Source: SMTZ1-83 sp048883405 (lineage in GTDB: Archaea; Asgardarchaeota; Thorarchaeia; Thorarchaeales; Thorarchaeaceae). From it: a DNA stretch of 29,923 nucleotides. The stretch is from contig JBHLQS010000015.1 in NCBI GenBank assembly GCA_048883405.1, positions 1 to 29,923 of the forward strand, given 5' to 3'. Numbering within the stretch: position 1 is the stretch's first letter; the number at the start of each line of letters is the position of its first letter. The notes beneath the pieces were generated by a model, which was not told the DNA's origin, ran no database searches, and was given only the letters and a program-made list of their open reading frames with translations. This document shows positions 28,438 through 29,923 of this stretch, in pieces. The position numbers and the translations under genes are program-made.

Positions 28438-29923
28438 GTGCGTTCTCACTTCTCAGTAGGAACATCGTTGATTTCCTAGCAGCCCAAGGCATCACATCAG
28501 CCACGCCAATTCAGGAAAAGGCCATTCCAGTCGTCATGGGTGAAAGGCAGAATGCACTTCTTCTCTCTCCTACTGGAAGCGGGAAGACCGAAGCTGCGCT
28601 TCTACCACTACTGGATAAACTCCAGAAGCTGAAAAGCCAACGTGAGCTCTTTGGGTTCTATATACTCTACATCACTCCTCTAAGGGCTCTTAATCGTGAT
28701 GTGTTCAAGAGAATAGAAGAACTCTGTAAACATCTTGGACTGACTGTGGATGTACGTCATGGCGATACAACACAATATCAGCGTAGGAAACAGGCCTTGA
28801 AACCTCCCAATTTGTTAATAACAACTCCAGAAACTCTTCAAGCGATTCTTCCAGGAAAACGTCTGAGATATCATCTGAAATCCATCTTCGCAGTTGTCGT
28901 CGATGAGATTCATGAGCTCGCTGATAGTAAGAGAGGGACTCAGCTTAGCCTGGGACTTGAGAGATTGGAGCACCTTGTTGACGATCCCATTCAACGTATA
29001 GGACTCTCAGCTACAATTGGAAATGCTGCGGAAGTTGCAAAGCTGCTTGGCGGATCGACTAGAACTGTAAAGACGGTCTGGGCAGGGTATGACTCGCGAA
29101 TGATGAAGCTGAGAGTGGAAGTACCAACGCCCGGTCCACAACACAAGAGGATGGCAAGAAAATTAGTTTATCCCCCATATTCCACAGCTCGACTTGATAG
29201 AATTGTGAGTCTTGTCGACGAGCATGAATCAACTATAGTCTTCACAAATACACGTTCATTTGCCGAAACTCTTGGCTCCAAGATGATGTTGAGTAAGCCA
29301 CCATTCGAGTTTGATGTGCATCATGGTTCGCTCTCCAAGGATGTTCGAATCTCCGCTGAAGAGAGGCTGAAAAGTGGTGGTTCGAAGGCGATAATTGCTA
29401 CCTCTAGTCTTGAGCTTGGTATCGACATAGGTCATGCAGATCTTGTTATTCAGTACAGCAGTCCACGTGAAGTATCAAGAGCCTTACAACGTACTGGACG
29501 TGCAGGTCATGGTATTGGTAGAACAGCTGAGGGAGTCATTCTGGCAACGATGAATCTGGATGATATAACGGAGTCAGGGGTTATTCTAAGACGGGCTCTC
29601 GCGAACAAGGTTGAGAGAGCGGAGATACCACTGAAGCCATGGGATGTGTTGTGCCATCAGATATGTGGCATCTTACTTGACAGACAGGAAGTTGAGCATT
29701 CAGACCTCTTCAACATCCTCTCACTTGCATTCCCCTATCATAGTCTGGGCATTGATGATCTCACCTGCATCTTGGACTTCATGAACGAGAAGAAACTCGC
29801 TGCCTTGGAAAATGGAAAAGTCACCAGAAACAAGAGAACACGGGCTTTCTACTATGAGCATCTGAGCACCATTCCTGATGTACGAAAGGTCAATGCATTA
29901 GACATGGCTACTCGTTCAAGCAT
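28434..29923 (+). CDS. lhr: Lhr-type DEAD/DEAH-box helicase (3' end beyond the window)
   Basis: Superfamily 2 helicase of the Lhr family, implicated in archaeal and bacterial DNA repair. The first 496 residues are in the window, with an open frame to the last base. An N-terminal Q motif-like segment (TPIQEKAIPVV) leads to Walker A SPTGSGKTEAA and motif Ia TPLRALNRD. The Lhr-type DEIH box is in VVVDEIHELADSKRG, and motif III is SATIG. The second RecA domain shows IVFTNTRS, ATSSLELGIDIG and motif VI QRTGRAGH. The winged-helix region is beginning at the window edge and the C-terminal domain is missing here. ATG 28434 overlaps the upstream stop codon. Confidence 0.95.
   Translation, partial: MSAFSLLSRNIVDFLAAQGITSATPIQEKAIPVVMGERQNALLLSPTGSGKTEAALLPLLDKLQKLKSQRELFGFYILYITPLRALNRDVFKRIEELCKHLGLTVDVRHGDTTQYQRRKQALKPPNLLITTPETLQAILPGKRLRYHLKSIFAVVVDEIHELADSKRGTQLSLGLERLEHLVDDPIQRIGLSATIGNAAEVAKLLGGSTRTVKTVWAGYDSRMMKLRVEVPTPGPQHKRMARKLVYPPYSTARLDRIVSLVDEHESTIVFTNTRSFAETLGSKMMLSKPPFEFDVHHGSLSKDVRISAEERLKSGGSKAIIATSSLELGIDIGHADLVIQYSSPREVSRALQRTGRAGHGIGRTAEGVILATMNLDDITESGVILRRALANKVERAEIPLKPWDVLCHQICGILLDRQEVEHSDLFNILSLAFPYHSLGIDDLTCILDFMNEKKLAALENGKVTRNKRTRAFYYEHLSTIPDVRKVNALDMATRSS

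Noticed and set aside
1..29923. CRISPR arrays, insertion sequences, prophage or toxin-antitoxin modules
   Set aside because: No repeat-spacer pattern, transposase or phage genes were found; the window looks like a core chromosomal region.

Overview
This window is archaeal chromosomal DNA, most likely from an Asgard archaeon; a Thorarchaeota-like lineage is my guess, not shown. The domain is clear from Sec61-beta, ribosomal proteins L44e and S27e, aIF2-alpha, Nop10, the PolD large subunit, a multi-OB RPA, RadB, an XPD-type helicase, CDP-archaeol synthase and AglB. Three things point to Asgard: an Elf1-like elongation factor alongside PolD and RadB, a three-helix protein resembling the membrane part of eukaryotic Ost3/Ost6, and a small protein resembling proteasome assembly chaperone PAC4. 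The last two are remote-homology readings. Genes are densely packed, many starts are GTG or TTG behind GGTG/GGAG ribosome sites, and TATA-like boxes precede most transcription units. I saw no rRNA, tRNA, CRISPR array, insertion sequence or intein, and no gene-free stretch above 300 bases.

Layout. 1-2.6 kb: serine hydroxymethyltransferase, a MazG-like pyrophosphohydrolase and a convergent tandem-GNAT protein. 2.8-5.2 kb: a zinc-ribbon protein, Sec61-beta, then the translation cluster L44e, S27e, aIF2-alpha, Nop10. 5.3-8.0 kb: AglB oligosaccharyltransferase with a CBM9-like tail. 8.2-9.8 kb: gcvT and gcvH. 9.9-11.9 kb, divergent from gcvT: dihydropteroate synthase (folP) and mptE. 11.9-12.3 kb: the Ost3/6-like protein. 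12.4-14.7 kb: topoisomerase I and a small zinc protein. 14.7-18.6 kb: PAC4-like protein, XPD-like helicase, YqgF/RuvC-fold protein, RadB. 18.7-20.2 kb: CDP-archaeol synthase and a four-CBS protein. 20.3-26.1 kb: PolD large subunit and RPA, divergently transcribed. 26.1-27.6 kb: a small CxxC winged-helix protein and a SufS-type cysteine desulfurase. 27.8 kb to the end: Elf1, a 36-residue membrane microprotein, a small helical protein and a 3'-truncated Lhr-type helicase.

How the genes fit together. One theme is one-carbon metabolism: SHMT and the glycine-cleavage T and H proteins use a reduced pterin carrier, and MptE plus FolP supply two consecutive steps in making it. A second is replication and repair: PolD, RPA, TopA, RadB, XPD, Lhr and the YqgF-like protein. 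A third is the cell surface: AglB, the Ost3/6-like protein, Sec61-beta and CDP-archaeol synthase. The observations most worth following up are the Ost3/6-like and PAC4-like proteins, the AglB-CBM9 fusion, the FolP C-terminal domain, and the microprotein ahead of lhr.
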